40,292 bases of DNA from JAZLJD01 sp045617725 (GCA_045617725.1 JAZLJD010000059.1:1-40292), one strand, 5' to 3'; numbered from the stretch's first letter, positions 1 to 8,739 are shown. A program made the numbers and translations. Notes: generated by a model not told the origin, from the letters alone.

Positions 1-336
1 GAAACGAGTAGCCTTTTCCAGTCCTAAGACCTTACTCAGTTGAAAACTCATTTCTTGCCTTGAATATTATCAAAATATGTGGTTTTTGTCAACAAAAAAG
101 AAATAGGCAGGTCTTGTCAGGCAATAGCCTTACCCAGTGAAAACCTATTTTTTAGGTATCATTATATGGTGACTGCTAATAATAGTTAACCTATTTTAGA
201 AAGGATGAGATAGATGCTCTGTTTCAAGGGGAGCCGGACAGAGTGCAGTTGCAGCTGCAGCTTACCGGGGATACACTGGCGGAACTTGCCCGGTAGGAGC
301 CGCTTAGGCAATATGAGAGTAATGGAGGAAGAAAGA
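1..336. other. Upstream intergenic region with an imperfect direct repeat
   Basis: I see no convincing gene here. Two 25-bp stretches, 29-53 and 126-150, resemble each other (CCTTAC-CAGT-GAAAAC core, ending in ATTT), 97 bp apart in the same orientation. They could be operator-like or the edge of a repeat outside the window. A short inverted repeat, CCTA-TTTTT-TAGG, overlaps the second copy. An open frame from an ATG at 214 runs into the glycosyltransferase, but its first 41 residues look unlike the family and are better read as leader. Confidence 0.4.
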
Positions 337-1308
337 ATGCTTCTTTCGGTTATAATACCATTTTACAATAGTGAAGAATTTCTGGCGGAGTGCGTTGAAT
401 CGGTAGTAAATGAGCCCGTTCGGGACATGGAAATCTTGTTGTTGGATGATGGTTCAACGGATAACAGCGCGGAAGTGGCGTACAGAATGGAAGGGCAGTA
501 TTCCGCGGTAAAATACCATAAGCTGGTTCATAACGGAGTATCGGCGGCTCGAAACGCCGGTCTCGATTGGGCAACGGGAAAATATGTGTTTTTCCTTGAC
601 GCGGATGACAGAATTGAGAAAGGGCTTCTCACCGCACTGCTTGAGAAAATGGAAGGCCACAATGCCGTTATGGGGAATTCCCTGTTAAGAGAGTTCGGAT
701 GTGGCCATAAGTTACATTGCACAAAGGAAAGTGAAATTCCGGATGTGCTGGAAGCCGGAGAGACAATTCAGGAGTTTTTGGCCGGCAGGAACAGTTTGCG
801 GGCAATCGGCGGTAAGATGATGCTTCGCCAAAAAGTAGGAGACTCCCGTTTCAGGACCGATCTGACGGTGGGAGAAGATACCTGTTTCATCTATGATTTT
901 ATTAAAAATGGGTGGGCGAAAACCGTCTTTGTAAAGGATTTGTATTATGAATATCGAATGCATAATCGGAATACAATAATTTCTGTCAACGCTGCCTGTT
1001 TTCATTCCCAGATGACTGTAAAGCAGTATTTGTACGACAGAGAATGCGAACGTGTCGGAGCCACAAAAGCGGCCGCAATTTGGATACAGAACGCAGATTT
1101 TCTGCGAGCCTGGATGCGAAGATGTTGCAAGCAGGTCAAAGAGATGCAGGAATTGCGAGGAGCAATCCTGGAACAGATAAAGAGGATGCAGGAGCACCCG
1201 TTATACGCACAGCGTGGGCGACGGTTTCGGTTGGAGGTGTTTGCCTTTGTCCACATGTTCCCCGTCTATAAATTGTTTTTTGCAGAGAATGCGAATGAAA
1301 GTAAGTGA
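337..1308 (+). CDS. Family 2 glycosyltransferase
   Basis: Predicted 323-residue cytoplasmic or membrane-associated glycosyltransferase of the GT-A fold, which transfers a sugar from a nucleotide-sugar to an acceptor, typically in cell-surface glycan or teichoic acid synthesis. The N-terminus is the classic GT2 start (LLSVIIPFYNS). It is followed by DDGSTDNS near residue 38 and the metal-binding DADD near residue 88. The C-terminal half is not diagnostic, so donor and acceptor are unknown. The frame is open from an ATG at 214, but the ATG at 337 has GGAGG eight bases upstream and puts the family motif at residue 1, so I start there. There is no transmembrane segment. It stands alone, with the rubrerythrin promoter following about 60 bp downstream. 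Confidence 0.85.
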   Translation: MLLSVIIPFYNSEEFLAECVESVVNEPVRDMEILLLDDGSTDNSAEVAYRMEGQYSAVKYHKLVHNGVSAARNAGLDWATGKYVFFLDADDRIEKGLLTALLEKMEGHNAVMGNSLLREFGCGHKLHCTKESEIPDVLEAGETIQEFLAGRNSLRAIGGKMMLRQKVGDSRFRTDLTVGEDTCFIYDFIKNGWAKTVFVKDLYYEYRMHNRNTIISVNAACFHSQMTVKQYLYDRECERVGATKAAAIWIQNADFLRAWMRRCCKQVKEMQELRGAILEQIKRMQEHPLYAQRGRRFRLEVFAFVHMFPVYKLFFAENANESK

Positions 1309-1366
1309 TTTATGAAAACTATATAGCTCCGATCGTTGCGTAAATGGACGCGTCGCAGGCCCCCTT

Positions 1367-1395
1367 TTGCAATTCATAATGATGTAAGGTATAAT
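1367..1395 (+). promoter_or_regulatory. Sigma-A promoter of the rubrerythrin gene
   Basis: TTGCAA at 1367-1372 and a perfect TATAAT at 1390-1395 are separated by exactly 17 bp. The start codon lies 33 bp downstream, preceded by AGGAGG at 1414-1419. Confidence 0.85.
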
Positions 1396-1427
1396 GGTGA
1401 GGAATAAATTTATAGGAGGATTTACAA

Positions 1428-2015
1428 ATGGCAAAATGGGTTTGCCCGGTATGCGGGTACATTCATGAAGGAGATACCGCGCCGGCAGAGTGTCCGGTAT
1501 GTCATGTGAGCGGCGAGAAGTTCACAAAGATGGAAGGCGAGATTAAGCTGGCTGCAGAGCATGAGTATGGCATCTATGCAACCGCGGTTAAGAACAATCC
1601 CGACATTCCGTCCGAGGACAAAAAGTACATTTTTGAGCAGCTTATGGCGAATTTCCGGGGCGAGTGTTCGGAAGTAGGCATGTATCTGTGCATGGCAAGA
1701 ATCGCACACAGGGAAGGTTATCCGGAGATAGGTCTTTACTGGGAAAAAGCAGCTTTTGAAGAAGCTGAGCATGCAGCGAAATTCGCAGAGATTCTCGGTG
1801 AAGATTTAGAGAAGAACATGAAATCCTGCACGAAAGACAATCTTGCCTGGAGAGTGGACTGTGAGTTCGGTGCAACGCAGGGCAAGTTCGATCTTGCTCA
1901 ATTGTGTGACAAGTATGGCCTTACAGCAATCGAAGATACTGTTAGAGAGATGGCCAAAGACGAAGCTCGCCACGGCAAGGCGTTAAAAGGTATGCTGGAC
2001 AGATATTTTAAATAG
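1428..2015 (+). CDS. Rubrerythrin with N-terminal rubredoxin (reverse rubrerythrin type)
   Basis: 195-residue oxidative-stress protein. Rubrerythrins reduce hydrogen peroxide at a di-iron site in a four-helix bundle, with electrons relayed through a rubredoxin iron. Here the rubredoxin comes first: Cys6, Cys9, Cys22 and Cys25 form two CPVC knuckles. The ferritin-like helices follow with ExxH-type ligands (FRGECSE near 79, EEAEH near 112, DEARH near 181). In classical rubrerythrin the rubredoxin is at the C-terminus, so this matches the reverse rubrerythrins known from clostridia, which act as NADH-linked peroxide and oxygen reductases. It is monocistronic, with a strong promoter and a strong terminator. 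Confidence 0.93.
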   Translation: MAKWVCPVCGYIHEGDTAPAECPVCHVSGEKFTKMEGEIKLAAEHEYGIYATAVKNNPDIPSEDKKYIFEQLMANFRGECSEVGMYLCMARIAHREGYPEIGLYWEKAAFEEAEHAAKFAEILGEDLEKNMKSCTKDNLAWRVDCEFGATQGKFDLAQLCDKYGLTAIEDTVREMAKDEARHGKALKGMLDRYFK

Positions 2016-2040
2016 TGTTGGAAATTCCCACAGTAGAAAA

Positions 2041-2065
2041 GGGCCTCCGGTTGGAGGCCCTTTGT
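2041..2065. terminator. Bidirectional rho-independent terminator
   Basis: GGGCCTCC at 2041-2048, a four-base loop and GGAGGCCC at 2053-2060 form a perfect 8-bp stem. A T-rich tract follows on the plus strand, and TTTTCT follows when read on the minus strand. It lies between the convergent rubrerythrin and DUF6273/LysM genes and can serve both. Confidence 0.9.
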
Positions 2066-2082
2066 TCATTTAAGGAATGTTA

Positions 2083-4131
2083 CTACTTACAAATTGTGAT
2101 GGTGGAAGCAGGGCGAAGCTTGAAGCCGGTGAAGGTGGCTGTACCGTTGGCGTCCAGATAACCTTCCAATACATAAGTCCCGTCCTTTGCGTTATATGCT
2201 ATGGCGTACGTCGGCCCGGCCTGATTCTTGGGAAGATTATTAAAGGAAAGCACCTGCATGGAACCGTCTTCACTAAGGGACAAATCCCTACGAGGGTAAA
2301 TATTCTCAGTGAGGAGGATTTGAGCATTCGGTCGAATTGTATTTTGCGCAATGTTTTTTTGCATGGCAGCAATTTCGGCATCGGCTGCCTGAATCATCAG
2401 GTCGGAGTAGTTGTTGGCTCCGGCTACATTAATGGCCTGATTTGGATAAATCATGTTCGGGTTGCTAATAATTGCCTTATTGGCTGCCAACAGGGCGTCT
2501 AACGATATATCAATCCGTTTGGCGATATCATTCAGAGTATCTCCGGACTGAATGACATAACTGTCAGATACCAATAATTTAGTGCGTTCCGGGTTGATTG
2601 CATTCTTATAATGATCGAACAGATTCTTAGGACCAAAGAACAGGGTATCGTCATCAATGGCCTCACCGGGACCGATGTAAATATTATAAGTGATGCCTTC
2701 ATATTCATATGTGAAATCCAGTGACAGCTCAGGGTGATTAACCAGGAGTTGCATGATGCTTTTCGGGAGACCGTTAATAGACTTATCTTCCGGAGCATAG
2801 TAAATGGTAGAAGCAGTACCCTTTTCCTCAAGCTCGGCAAGTGCATCGTCAAACAATTTCTCGAGCGGCTTAAGGTAAGCAAAAGGGTCTTCCTGTGCCG
2901 GAGAAGGAGAGGGAGACGGAGTGGGCTTGGGATCCGGTGCGGGGGGATCAATGCGTTCTGCATTTACGGCAAAAGTCAATAGGAGGTTCGCTTCGTCATA
3001 ACTATTATATGTAATTTCAAGCCAAACATTACATAAGGAAAGATCTAAATCCGGGATACTCTGCCTTATTGAATTCAAACACTTTTCGGAGTCAAAGGGT
3101 TCATAATCAGGAGACAGCTTCCTTAGATAGTACCAATCCTGACCATTATTGTTACCCTGGATAATCAGGGTCGGGGATTTTGCCTCCTCCTGTAAGTCGA
3201 GGGTTATGGATGTACCATCTACGGTAACCCGGCTATTGATTACTTCTGAACCGTCAAGTCGAAGGGTAAAGTCATCACTTGGAGATGTGTAATGTACTCT
3301 ATTAAAGACTTCCCAAGGGTTGGCCGTTGATGCGAAAAGGACATTTGTCATATCAAGGTGCATTGCAGGTATTACCGGCTGCGAATAGCTATAGGTACAA
3401 TACTCTCCTGTAACGCCCCGGTCGCTGGTTGCGGTATACACGCAGTTGAACTCATCTTCCGGCGCACGTAACCAAAAGATGGGTTTAGAACCGCTGCAGA
3501 CGGAATACACGGAGTTCAGACTGACCTTTATGCCTCCGTTTAACACACCACCGTCAGTACCGACCGTGATATAACCGGATCCGTTACTGCCGTAAGGCAA
3601 ATACAGCTTGTCCTCAGTCGTATAATTCTCCCCGGTAGCTGCATTGTATGTAGTTACCGAAGGCGTAATCAATAATTTCTTCTCACCCTTTTTAAAACCG
3701 GAAAGTGCATTACCGATCAGGTAATTTCTTACGGTACTGTCCTGATAGTAATTGAGATAATTACCGGATACCCAGTCTTCGGAATTCTTGGTTGAAAATT
3801 GAGAATTTGAAAAAGGAGTATTCGGCGAACATAAGCATACGAGTGCTGTAGGTGCGAGAGGATCCGTGGTCTTATCCTTTCCGGCTATCAGCCAGGATTT
3901 AGAGTTATTACCGAATTTAATCGATTTGACAACACCGGTACCATTTTCTGAGTGTAAGGTAAAGACATCAGGATCTGTCAATTGCTCCGCAGTAGCAAAT
4001 GCTGTTACCGGCGGAGTTGCAGGCGGTGTGGAATCATTGGCATAGGCGGGCATAGAGACGGCCATGCTGGAAATAACCAGTGCTGCAGATGTGATCATGC
4101 CGACTGCTTTTGTTAGAAAGCTCTTTTTCAT
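2083..4131 (-). CDS. Secreted DUF6273-like / LysM-domain protein
   Basis: About 682-residue exported protein. The first ~33 residues are a signal peptide (two lysines, a hydrophobic core, AYA cleavage site). Residues ~50-270 resemble DUF6273: a WLRAPED motif followed by a conserved block ending in LDMTNVLF, as in many secreted Lachnospiraceae proteins. A Pro/Ser/Thr linker sits near 395-415. A domain of ~100 residues that I do not recognise follows, then a LysM module near 525-570 (VIQSGDTLNDIA) that should bind peptidoglycan or chitin-like glycans. The final ~100 residues are a compact domain without a recognised match. The upstream ATG at 4137 is also possible, but the one at 4131 has better spacing from AAAGGAGA and starts MKK. 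The molecular role is unknown; a cell-wall-associated surface protein is likely. Confidence 0.8.
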   Translation of the reverse strand: MKKSFLTKAVGMITSAALVISSMAVSMPAYANDSTPPATPPVTAFATAEQLTDPDVFTLHSENGTGVVKSIKFGNNSKSWLIAGKDKTTDPLAPTALVCLCSPNTPFSNSQFSTKNSEDWVSGNYLNYYQDSTVRNYLIGNALSGFKKGEKKLLITPSVTTYNAATGENYTTEDKLYLPYGSNGSGYITVGTDGGVLNGGIKVSLNSVYSVCSGSKPIFWLRAPEDEFNCVYTATSDRGVTGEYCTYSYSQPVIPAMHLDMTNVLFASTANPWEVFNRVHYTSPSDDFTLRLDGSEVINSRVTVDGTSITLDLQEEAKSPTLIIQGNNNGQDWYYLRKLSPDYEPFDSEKCLNSIRQSIPDLDLSLCNVWLEITYNSYDEANLLLTFAVNAERIDPPAPDPKPTPSPSPSPAQEDPFAYLKPLEKLFDDALAELEEKGTASTIYYAPEDKSINGLPKSIMQLLVNHPELSLDFTYEYEGITYNIYIGPGEAIDDDTLFFGPKNLFDHYKNAINPERTKLLVSDSYVIQSGDTLNDIAKRIDISLDALLAANKAIISNPNMIYPNQAINVAGANNYSDLMIQAADAEIAAMQKNIAQNTIRPNAQILLTENIYPRRDLSLSEDGSMQVLSFNNLPKNQAGPTYAIAYNAKDGTYVLEGYLDANGTATFTGFKLRPASTITICK

Positions 4132-4234
4132 CAACATAAGTCTCCTTTAAAAATTTTCTGATTTAAGGTTTTGAAAGTATACCTATTCTCCCGCTTCATG
4201 ATATCATTTTTGGCGAGAAAAATAAAATGGAATT

Positions 4235-4243
4235 TGTTATAAT
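4235..4243 (+). promoter_or_regulatory. Extended -10 promoter of the Nudix/MccF fusion gene
   Basis: TGT followed by TATAAT (4238-4243) makes an extended -10 element. There is no good -35 box at the usual distance. Transcription would begin near 4250, downstream of the ATG at 4247, so the next in-frame ATG at 4268 must be the start codon if this promoter is used. Confidence 0.6.
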
Positions 4244-4267
4244 AGCATGTACGGAAAGGGGAAAGCG

Positions 4268-5809
4268 ATGAAAGAATTATTTGCTATTGATTTGAAAGAT
4301 TACAGGTCCGATGCCACCGTAATGCGGCGCCCGTCTGTTCGGGGCGTGATTGTCAAAAATAACAAAATTGCGCTCGTGTACAGTGCCCGAGAGAAGTACT
4401 ACAAATTCCCGGGCGGCGGAATTGAAGACGGAGAAGACATGCCGGCAGCTTTGGCGCGGGAGGTACGGGAAGAGGTTGGCCTTTTGGTTAAGCCGGAATC
4501 CATTTCCGAGTTCGGAAGTGTCATTCGCAGGCAAAAAAGCAATGTCCTTGAGAATACGGTTTTCGAACAGGAAAACTTCTATTTTTGGTGCGACTGTGAA
4601 GACGGCGTTGTCGAGCAGGATTTGGACGATTATGAAAAAAGAGCGGAATTCACGTTGCGATATGTGGACATAGATGAAGCAATTCGGGTGAATTCGGAAT
4701 ATACGAGCGAGGATTCCTTTAACGTAATTATGATACAAAGAGAAAAGAAGGTGCTCGAATTGGTTAAAGCAAGGTTGATAAAGAAACCGGCCCGCTTAAA
4801 AAAGGGAGACAAAGTCGCTATTGTGAGTTTATCCTGGGGCGGTCTCGGAGATGCTCCACTCATTCATAAATATCACATTGCCCGCGAACGCCTGGAAAAA
4901 GACTTTGGTCTTCAGGTTGTGGTAATGCCGAACGCGTTAAAGGGCAGCGAGTTTGTCTATAATAATCCGGAGCTCAGAGCGAAGGACTTAATGGACGCCT
5001 TTGCGGACCCGTCTATCCAAGGCATTTTCTGTGCCATCGGCGGGGATGACTCCATTCGTCTTTTGCCCTACATCGATTATGAGATTATAAGGAACAACCC
5101 GAAGGTCTTCATGGGGTATTCGGACACAACCGTAACGCATTTCATGATGCATAAGGCAGGCGTGGCTTCCTACTACGGTCCATCCGTGATGGCGGAGTTC
5201 GGCGAGTATGGCCGGATGTTCGATTACACAGAGAATGCGGTCAGAAAGCTTTTGTTTGAGGATTCGAAGGATTATGAAATACCTTCCTGCGATTACTGGT
5301 GCGACGATTACATCCCATGGGCCGAAGAGAATATGCACCTGTCAAAGAAAACGCAACCGGAGGAACATCACTACGAGGTCCTGTCCGGAAGCGGAATCAT
5401 CACGGGAGAAGTGATGGGTGGGTGCCTTGATGTATTTCCCATGATTGTAGGAACGGAAATATGGCCGTCCCGGGAAGAATGGAAGGGCAAGATTTTGTTG
5501 GTCGAGACCAGTGAGGAAAGACCGTCGCCGGACTTAGTAACCTATTATCTGCGAAATCTGGGCGCACAGGGAATTCTGAATGAAATCAAAGGAATTATAG
5601 TCGGTAAACCGCAGGGCGAGCAGTACTATGAGGAATACAAGGAAGCGTATCATAAGATCCTGAAAGAATTCCATTGTGAGTCTTTACCGATTGTATATAA
5701 TGTAAATGTTGGGCACGCAGCACCGTGTGGTCTGATGCCGCTTTTGATAAAGTGTGAAATCAACTTGGAGACCCGAACCATCCGTCTGCTCGAATCCGCA
5801 ACGGCCTGA
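4268..5809 (+). CDS. Nudix hydrolase fused to an S66 LD-carboxypeptidase (MccF-like)
   Basis: 513-residue two-domain enzyme. Residues ~15-150 are a Nudix hydrolase with a complete Nudix box near 49-71 (G-x5-E-x7-RE-V-R-EE-V-G), which cleaves nucleoside-diphosphate-linked compounds. Residues ~175-510 are a peptidase S66 domain. Its Ser285 (GYSDTT), Glu413 (VETSEE) and His483 (GHAAP) match the spacing of the Ser-Glu-His triad of microcin C7 immunity protein MccF. S66 enzymes either trim the terminal D-Ala of murein tetrapeptides or, in the MccF clade, cleave aminoacyl-nucleotide antibiotics. There is no signal peptide, so the protein is cytoplasmic. The start at 4268 is chosen because AAAGGGG lies just upstream and the promoter -10 overlaps the alternative. 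Each domain assignment is solid; the joint substrate is inferred. Confidence 0.88.
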   Translation: MKELFAIDLKDYRSDATVMRRPSVRGVIVKNNKIALVYSAREKYYKFPGGGIEDGEDMPAALAREVREEVGLLVKPESISEFGSVIRRQKSNVLENTVFEQENFYFWCDCEDGVVEQDLDDYEKRAEFTLRYVDIDEAIRVNSEYTSEDSFNVIMIQREKKVLELVKARLIKKPARLKKGDKVAIVSLSWGGLGDAPLIHKYHIARERLEKDFGLQVVVMPNALKGSEFVYNNPELRAKDLMDAFADPSIQGIFCAIGGDDSIRLLPYIDYEIIRNNPKVFMGYSDTTVTHFMMHKAGVASYYGPSVMAEFGEYGRMFDYTENAVRKLLFEDSKDYEIPSCDYWCDDYIPWAEENMHLSKKTQPEEHHYEVLSGSGIITGEVMGGCLDVFPMIVGTEIWPSREEWKGKILLVETSEERPSPDLVTYYLRNLGAQGILNEIKGIIVGKPQGEQYYEEYKEAYHKILKEFHCESLPIVYNVNVGHAAPCGLMPLLIKCEINLETRTIRLLESATA

Positions 5810-5926
5810 GGCCTTGAACAGGCAACGCTTTTTACTAACATTGGATTGCTGTTTGATTGGCGAGGAACCTTGAATTAATAGGATTTTTATAACACAAAAT
5901 TGCTTTTTGCATAGGAAGAGAGAAAA

Positions 5927-6586
5927 ATGAAAAAGAAACTGTTCGGAGCCTTTATCTGGCTTGTAGTATTTGGAATTTTTACGGGACTTTGCTTTGTGAT
6001 CGACGTAACGGAGTACTCTCTTGCAGGTACAACCTGGGAGGTCGGGTTCTCGGGAATGAACCTTGCCGTACATGAGAGCCTGGGCTTTAAGGAGAGCTGG
6101 TACACCGTTTCCGAGTATTTGGGATATGTGGCCTTTCTTCCGGTTGCAGTTTTTGCCCTTATGGGGCTTTGGCAGCTCGTGAAGGGAAAGAGCCTTAAAA
6201 AAGTAGACGGAGATATCTACTGTCTGGCTGTTACCTATGTAATAATGCTGGTGCTTTATGTGGTGTTTGACAAGCTTCCGATTTGCTATCGTCCGGTACT
6301 GATTGAGAACGAGCTCGAAACGTCTTATCCTTCTTCCCACACCATGCTGGCCGTGTGCATTATGGGCACTACGATGTTGCAGCTTGCGTCCCGCGTTCAC
6401 AAGCAGGCCTTGAAGGTCGTGCTTATGGCAGCCTGTGCTCTTTTGGGAATTTTGATAGTTGTAAGCCGTTTCCTTTCGGGAGCACATTGGACAACCGATA
6501 TTTTGGGAAGTCTGTTGATTTCCGCCGCAGTGGTTACCTTCTATTCAGCTATGACAGCCTTTATTAAAGAACATGAAGCAAAATAG
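5927..6586 (+). CDS. PAP2-family membrane phosphatase
   Basis: 219-residue integral membrane protein with about six hydrophobic segments. PAP2 enzymes remove phosphate from lipid phosphates such as phosphatidate, phosphatidylglycerol phosphate or undecaprenyl diphosphate at the outer face of the membrane. The three-part signature is visible: K-x5-RP near residue 120, PSSH at 135-138, and S-R-x5-H-x3-D with Ser180, His187 and Asp191. The substrate cannot be read from the sequence. The ribosome site is a weak AGGAAGAG. The gene overlaps the following MATE gene by 14 bp, which suggests translational coupling. Confidence 0.88.
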   Translation: MKKKLFGAFIWLVVFGIFTGLCFVIDVTEYSLAGTTWEVGFSGMNLAVHESLGFKESWYTVSEYLGYVAFLPVAVFALMGLWQLVKGKSLKKVDGDIYCLAVTYVIMLVLYVVFDKLPICYRPVLIENELETSYPSSHTMLAVCIMGTTMLQLASRVHKQALKVVLMAACALLGILIVVSRFLSGAHWTTDILGSLLISAAVVTFYSAMTAFIKEHEAK

Positions 6587-7952
6587 TAACAATATGGACA
6601 TGACGGAGGGCGCAATCGGCCCCAAGATGCTGTTGCTCAGCGTCCCTCTGATTTTTACAAATCTGCTGCAGATTGTTTTTAGCCTTGCAGATGTTGCAGT
6701 GGTCGGGCAGTGTTGCGGCTCGGAAGCCTTGGGCTCGGTCGGCTGCACGGTAATTGCCATCAACCTGTTTACCGGAATCCTGATAGGTGCGGGGAATGGC
6801 GTGAATGTCCTGACAGCACGCTTCGTCGGAGCCAAAGACAATAAAGCCGTGGAAGAAACGGTCCACACGGGAGTGTTGTTGACGCTTCTTATGGGTATTG
6901 TCGTGATGGTGGGCTGCATCCTGTTCACACGACCGCTTTTGGAGCTTTTGAATACGAAGCCGGAGCTGATTGCCGGCGCGGAGCTCTACATGAAGCTCTA
7001 TTTTCTGTCGATGCCGGCCATCGCCATTTATAACTGTGGTAACGGAATTCTGAGTGCAATCGGCGATACGAAGAGCCCGCTTTTTTACCTTCTGATAGCA
7101 GGCGTTGTGAATGTATTCCTAAATCTGGGCTTCGTTTTGCTTTTGGGCATGGATGTGGATGGCGTTGCACTGGCCAGTGTGATTTCCCAGTATCTTTCCG
7201 CAGCGCTCATTTTGAATAAGCTGTTTCGGACGAAGGAAGTCTTCGGATTGTGCTTTCAGAAGCTTCACCTTAAGAAGCTTCGTATTCTGCAGATTTTGAA
7301 ACTGGGTATCCCCACCGGACTTCAGTATGCGATCTTTCAGGTGGCGAATCTGTTTATACAGGCTTCCGTCAATTCCTTCGATGCCGTGGTGGTGGAGGGT
7401 ATTTCTGCCGCCGCCAATGTAGACCCGGTTATCTATGACGTCATGGCGGCTTTCTACACGGCTTGTGCATCCTTTATCGGACAGAATTTTGGCGCGGGCA
7501 GGATGGACCGAGTGAAGAGGAGCTACTGCCTGGGCGTCCTGTACTCTTTTGCAGCGGGACTTATATTGGGAACCGTATTCTTTTTCTTCGGAAGACCGTT
7601 CCTGTTTTTGTTTACGAAGGATGCAGCGGTAGTTGATGCCGGTATGCAGAAGGTACGCATCATGGCGTTCCTCTACGGAATCTCCGCATTCATGGACTGC
7701 TCCCTTGCTGCATCACGCGGCCTGGGCAAGACGGTGATTCCCATGATTGAGGTTCTGCTGGGCTCCTGCGTATTCCGTATCATTTGGATAAAAACCATAT
7801 TCGCACATTACCATACGATTGAGTCGCTATACCTTCTGTATTTGTTCTCATGGGCGATAACAGCGATTGCAGAAATCATTTATTTTGTATATATTTATAG
7901 AAAGACAGCAGGTACTGTCGGAAGAGGAAAAAAGAATGAGAGTTCAGTGTGA
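6573..7952 (+). CDS. MATE family efflux transporter
   Basis: 459-residue, twelve-helix exporter of the multi-antimicrobial extrusion family, which uses Na+ or H+ gradients to expel cationic or lipophilic compounds. The N-terminal block (MTEGAIGPKMLLLSVPLIFTN), the ADVAVVGQ helix and the internally repeated SFIGQNFGAG helix in the second half are typical of the NorM/DinF-like branch. The ATG at 6573 lies inside the end of the PAP2 gene with only a weak ribosome site, so translation probably depends on coupling. An internal ATG at 6594 is an alternative start. The cargo is unknown. Confidence 0.9.
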   Translation: MKQNSNNMDMTEGAIGPKMLLLSVPLIFTNLLQIVFSLADVAVVGQCCGSEALGSVGCTVIAINLFTGILIGAGNGVNVLTARFVGAKDNKAVEETVHTGVLLTLLMGIVVMVGCILFTRPLLELLNTKPELIAGAELYMKLYFLSMPAIAIYNCGNGILSAIGDTKSPLFYLLIAGVVNVFLNLGFVLLLGMDVDGVALASVISQYLSAALILNKLFRTKEVFGLCFQKLHLKKLRILQILKLGIPTGLQYAIFQVANLFIQASVNSFDAVVVEGISAAANVDPVIYDVMAAFYTACASFIGQNFGAGRMDRVKRSYCLGVLYSFAAGLILGTVFFFFGRPFLFLFTKDAAVVDAGMQKVRIMAFLYGISAFMDCSLAASRGLGKTVIPMIEVLLGSCVFRIIWIKTIFAHYHTIESLYLLYLFSWAITAIAEIIYFVYIYRKTAGTVGRGKKNESSV

Positions 7953-8739
7953 ATATTGCGGTAATTTTTTATCGGATACGGACCAGTATTGCCAGAGTTG
8001 CGGTGCTGTGAATGCACACATGCAGCGTTCGGCGACGGGTGTTCCCAAAACGCTTGAGGAACTGAAGGCTTTTGCCGAAAGCCAGAACCTTCCGCTTAAG
8101 GAGATGCGCTTTTTCCTGGGTGTGGACTACCGGGAACCGCGTGCCTTCGGTATTTATCAGGATGCAGAGGGCAATTTCGTCGTTTACAAGAATAAGGACA
8201 ACGGCGCCCGTGCGATTCGTTATCAAGGTAAGGACGAAGCGTATGCGGTGAATGAGATTTACCAGAAGATGAAGTCGGAAGTGCTGAATCAGAGAGCCGC
8301 ACATGCAGGAAGGTCCTCCGGAATCAAGACCGCACCTTCCCCGGCCGGCACGACGTATCAGCCGAACTACAGGCCGGTAGCCCCCAAAGCTACAACAGGC
8401 AAAAGAGGATGTCTTACAATTTTTCTTATTGTAATTGCCATCATGCTTGTTATGTGCTTCCTCGGAAATATCTTGCGTTCCTGCAATCCCTTCCTTCCGG
8501 TGGGCAACAGCGGCGGATATTCCTATTACAGCGGCGGCGATTACGATGACGGTTACTACTATTGGGATTCCGGAAACGACTACGACGATGATTCATATTC
8601 CTACAATTACGATTACGATGATGACGATAACAGCAGCTTCTGGGATACCGATTGGGGTTCTGACTGGGATTCGGACAGCGACTGGGACTACGGCGGAAGT
8701 TGGGATTCGGACAGCTCCGACTGGGGTTCAGATTGGTAA
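7936..8739 (+). CDS. Zinc-ribbon membrane protein with acidic, aromatic C-terminal tail
   Basis: 267-residue protein of unknown function. Cys5, Cys8, Cys19 and Cys22 form an N-terminal zinc ribbon. A soluble domain of ~110 residues follows, then one membrane helix at ~158-180. The last ~80 residues are low-complexity, made almost only of Asp, Ser, Gly, Tyr and Trp, with repeated D-W-G-S-D-W-type units at the very end. With the zinc ribbon inside, the acidic tail would lie outside the membrane. The ATG at 7936 has GAGGAA eight bases upstream and gives the complete ribbon; a longer frame exists but lies within the MATE gene. The 17-bp overlap with the MATE gene puts it last in that operon. Confidence 0.75.
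   Translation: MRVQCEYCGNFLSDTDQYCQSCGAVNAHMQRSATGVPKTLEELKAFAESQNLPLKEMRFFLGVDYREPRAFGIYQDAEGNFVVYKNKDNGARAIRYQGKDEAYAVNEIYQKMKSEVLNQRAAHAGRSSGIKTAPSPAGTTYQPNYRPVAPKATTGKRGCLTIFLIVIAIMLVMCFLGNILRSCNPFLPVGNSGGYSYYSGGDYDDGYYYWDSGNDYDDDSYSYNYDYDDDDNSSFWDTDWGSDWDSDSDWDYGGSWDSDSSDWGSDW

Noticed and set aside
214..336. N-terminal extension of the glycosyltransferase from an ATG at 214
   Set aside because: The extra 41 residues are Cys/Arg/Ser-rich and unlike GT2 starts, while the ATG at 337 has an ideal GGAGG and begins exactly at the family motif.
5810..5860. Terminator after the Nudix/MccF gene
   Set aside because: A GCCTG/CAGGC hairpin followed several bases later by TTTTT exists, but the stem is short and the spacing poor, so I do not call it.
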